A DNA stretch of 64,000 bases from assembly GCA_947044365.1 (NCBI GenBank), contig OX345636.1, forward strand, positions 18,888,548 through 18,952,547, given 5' to 3'. Below the pieces are notes generated by a model, which was not told the origin of the DNA, did no database searches, and saw nothing but the letters and a program-made list of their open reading frames with translations. Of this stretch, positions 61,418 to 64,000 are shown in pieces. Positions within the stretch are counted from its first letter, which is position 1. Every line of letters starts with the position of its first letter. The translations under genes were made by a program, and so were the position numbers. The DNA is from Petrosia ficiformis (lineage: Eukaryota; Porifera; Demospongiae; Haplosclerida; Petrosiidae).

Positions 61418-63476
61418 TTAATGAAAGTAATTATACATATAAAACGAATAATTATTATTGCTAGCATAATCACTTTTAATCGTTTTAGCAGGAAGAGCAA
61501 AGACAACAAATATGACCCCAGCAAGAATAAGACACGACAGTAAGAGAATGGTGTAGGGGACAGAAAGAGTAACGTGTAAATGATCGATAACTTGTCCATT
61601 TATCATATTGCCAGCAAAATTGAAAGCAGTGGAAAATCCAATGGCAGGACCAAGACACCAGATAGGATATATACTTGCATTAACAGTCCAAGTCTGAGGC
61701 ATGAGTCCGAGATTTAGAAACGCAAGAGCAAGTATGAAATACACGATAATCATATACTTGTATTGAGAATGACGATCAACAGGGCAAAAGTCATAATACC
61801 AGCTTGTGAGTTGGTAATTAACTGTTTCTGCGTTGGTAAAATTTTGATACAGTCCACAATTATATTCAACTTCAAATACACTCTTTTTCGTAGTGCCAGG
61901 AGAGCAAGTCCCAATAAAGGACAATGCTTTATCCTTAATAGTACAGTAACCACAATTTGGATCATTAACGCATGATGAACAGCTCATATGAAAGCAACTA
62001 TTACTTTGATTGTAGTCCTTATATAGAGGGATGGCATCTGGGCTTGTATGTATGTTGTTGTATCAATTGTCCTGCACCAAATGTAATTATTAAGTAAAAG
62101 AAACCTAACAGAATACTCATAATAATGAGCTTCTTAGGTTCAATGAAATAGACCAAAGCAAGTGATATCAGAGTGAATATCAGAGGGACAACAACGAATG
62201 TTAAAGAGAAACCGTATCCGTAATGCAACTGCTCAATCTTTTGAATCATTTTAATACTATAGATTCTGTATAATTGTAGAAAGACAGTTAATTGTAATAA
62301 TTAAGATAATGAAAGATATGTATGCGGCAGTTAGCAAAATAACGTGATTATAACTGAATTTGGAATATATACACATACATGTACTTTCAGTATACAGAAA
62401 AGATAACACGTACATGTACATTACTAGTAATGTACATTTCATCTAATTTAATGCTAGCTTCAGTGAGGACATTAATTTGATGCAGTAATGGAAAGTACCA
62501 ACTACGTGTATTTAATAATAACAATTACTAATGACACTAAATACAGGTACTTACATTGCTTCTTGACTAAGTATTGATATGAAATGCACTCCACATCCAG
62601 CAACAAATAGGTATAACGTGTTTAGAATAGCTAATGACACACAAAAAGGAAATAGAAATATTGTGTAGTAAAATAATAATAGATTATGATGAAGGCTTCA
62701 CAAGTCATGGTTACTTCCATTGCCAAACAGCTGGTTATAACATACACAGGCCTTAAGATTACTAGTGATATTTCTTGGCAAGGAATAAAGTAAACTAACT
62801 ATGTGGTTAGTAGCACACACTTTTATGCTTCTCTATATACAGGAATACAAGCGATAGCACATTATAGTCATGATATACACCAGATTACGCTTACTAAAAT
62901 ATCCAACTTGTCACTACTAAAACGTACAAATGTCTAAAAGTGATTGGTTATTGCATAGTACAACAATCATTTAGCAGGCTTCTTTGGAAATGATTTTTAC
63001 CTGTTTTTGCTTGATATTTGGCTATTTGCTTTTTAATGTGTAAAATATAAACATAATTATGCTAACTGCCAATCATATGTGCAGCTCTTGTGCAGGTTAT
63101 GTTTGAATACAAAAGTAATAGACACACAATTAGCAGCTTTAGCCTTGCTGCTCATTTCGGGCTAAAATGTGTTATAACTCCATACTTATCATTGTATTGG
63201 TTTGTTACAAACATGCACAAGTAGTAACTTCTATAGTTTTGAATTATTCACATGTACACATACATTGATTAGTTACACTTTTCTTCCAATTGTTTTCCCT
63301 TTCCTCAACAAGGATCTGATAATCATCGTTAACTTCAGATGTATGACATGAGTTTCAATGTACGTCTTGCCTCATCTCTCTTCCTACGATACATAGACCA
63401 ACGAGGAGTATGAGGTAGCAGAATGAATGCTGGGAGCATGATCAGTGGGGCAATCAATGTTGGCAAAAAGAAGACC
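61418..63476 (-). pseudogene. SLC2A13-like transporter, block B copy, frameshifted
   Basis: Exons corresponding to 3-5 of the block A gene: 63476-63277, 62630-62555, 62256-61418. A 4-bp duplication (TATG repeated at about 62047-62054) shifts the frame after GQLIQQHT, giving a stop nine codons later and splitting the last exon into two frames (62249-62019 and 61987-61418). Exons 1-2 are not in the window; a piggyBac-like end occupies the expected position. Non-functional as read, unless the insertion is an assembly error. Confidence 0.85.
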
Positions 63477-63567
63477 CTGTTTAAAGAGATTTTATAAATA
63501 ACAATAGAGTGCCAAGCAATTTTTAAATCTAAACTGTTAGTTTGTTGTTGAGGTTACATACCATTAA

Positions 63568-64000
63568 CCCTTCTAAGCCTAAATTGATTTGTTCAATGTT
63601 TTCTGTTCCAGCCTAAAAGGGTCCATTTTGTCCAGTTATTAAAAAATTAATTTTAATCTTGTATATTTCAGTAAAAGCTTGTAAATTTGGTACCATGTGG
63701 TAGATCATAAGGAGAGCTGTTGAAAAGTGTAATTAGTTGCTGGGTTTGCCATAAAGAAATTTTGATTATAAGCGCTAGAAAATTCATGGGTGGTAGCTAG
63801 TGTATTAGAAGAATTGGAGAGGGAGAGTGATGAAGAAAAAGGTTTTTTGTCAGAATTAGAAGAGGATGAAGTAATAGGTGATTTGACTGTTGATGGAACT
63901 GAATACATATATACTACCTGTTTGTCAAAAACTAAGAAAGCTTTCATCATTATTGCCACATGAACAAGACTCCCTACTTTTACTCGAAAGTGAAGCTGAA
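63568..64000 (+). mobile_element. piggyBac-like element, left end (partial)
   Basis: Immediately after TTAA, the sequence CCCTTCTAAGCC followed by an inner AGCCTAAAAGGGTCC looks like a piggyBac terminal repeat. Downstream the plus strand around 63800-63900 encodes an acidic stretch LEELERESDEEKGF then LEEDEVIGD, typical of piggyBac transposase N-termini, but with stops before and after. The element runs off the window. Confidence 0.6.

Larger units (their letters stand above)
54489..63567. repeat. Segmental duplication, block B
   Basis: Direct-orientation copy of 24484-34070, about 9.1 kb here. It starts inside the intron before the last AKR-4 exon and ends at TTAA (63564-63567) where a piggyBac-like terminus begins. 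It carries a TTAA MITE at 59817 that block A lacks and lacks the Mutator-like element that block A has. Similarity may resume beyond the window. Confidence 0.92.

Overview
The window looks like AT-rich nuclear DNA of an invertebrate, most plausibly a demosponge. The reasons are multi-exon genes with short exons and GT-AG introns, local gene families, a metacaspase-like C14 gene, and introns crowded with small DNA transposons. The species is inferred; no rRNA or mitochondrial marker is present.

Layout. (1) 1-24,797, plus strand: a head-to-tail array of four aldo-keto reductase (AKR) genes with the same nine-exon plan. The first lacks exon 1 (off the window) and has a +1 frameshift; the second to fourth assemble into open frames of 325, 323 and 328 aa. 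Introns carry hAT, mariner-like, TTAA-type and foldback elements and a RecQ-helicase fragment. (2) 24,484-34,070: block A, holding the last exon of AKR-4, a caspase-like (C14) gene and most of an SLC2A13-like transporter gene, whose 5' exons extend to 35,432. (3) 35,433-48,090: two COX6A-like genes, nested inverted-repeat elements, a degraded Ty3/gypsy retroelement and a truncated AKR pseudogene on the minus strand. (4) 48,091-54,296: an apparently complete 6.2-kb DNA transposon with a 6-bp target duplication. It has terminal inverted repeats that contain a 30-bp minisatellite, a DDE/integrase-like transposase gene (frameshifted) and an opposing HECT ubiquitin-ligase gene. A MITE, itself interrupted, sits inside the HECT gene. 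(5) 54,489-63,567: block B, a second copy of block A. Its caspase-like gene is intact with a different C-terminus, its transporter copy has a 4-bp frameshifting duplication, and similarity to block A stops at a TTAA followed by a piggyBac-like end.

Functional theme: a tandem AKR (NADPH-dependent carbonyl/sugar reductase) family beside a polyol/sugar transporter and a caspase-fold protein. No operon logic is implied. The most unusual contents are the transposase-plus-HECT transposon and two elements with 9-bp target duplications (Mutator-like) that carry pieces of host-like coding sequence, one of them RecQ helicase. All exon models are hand-spliced from homology among the copies and frame consistency; no search or transcript evidence was available.
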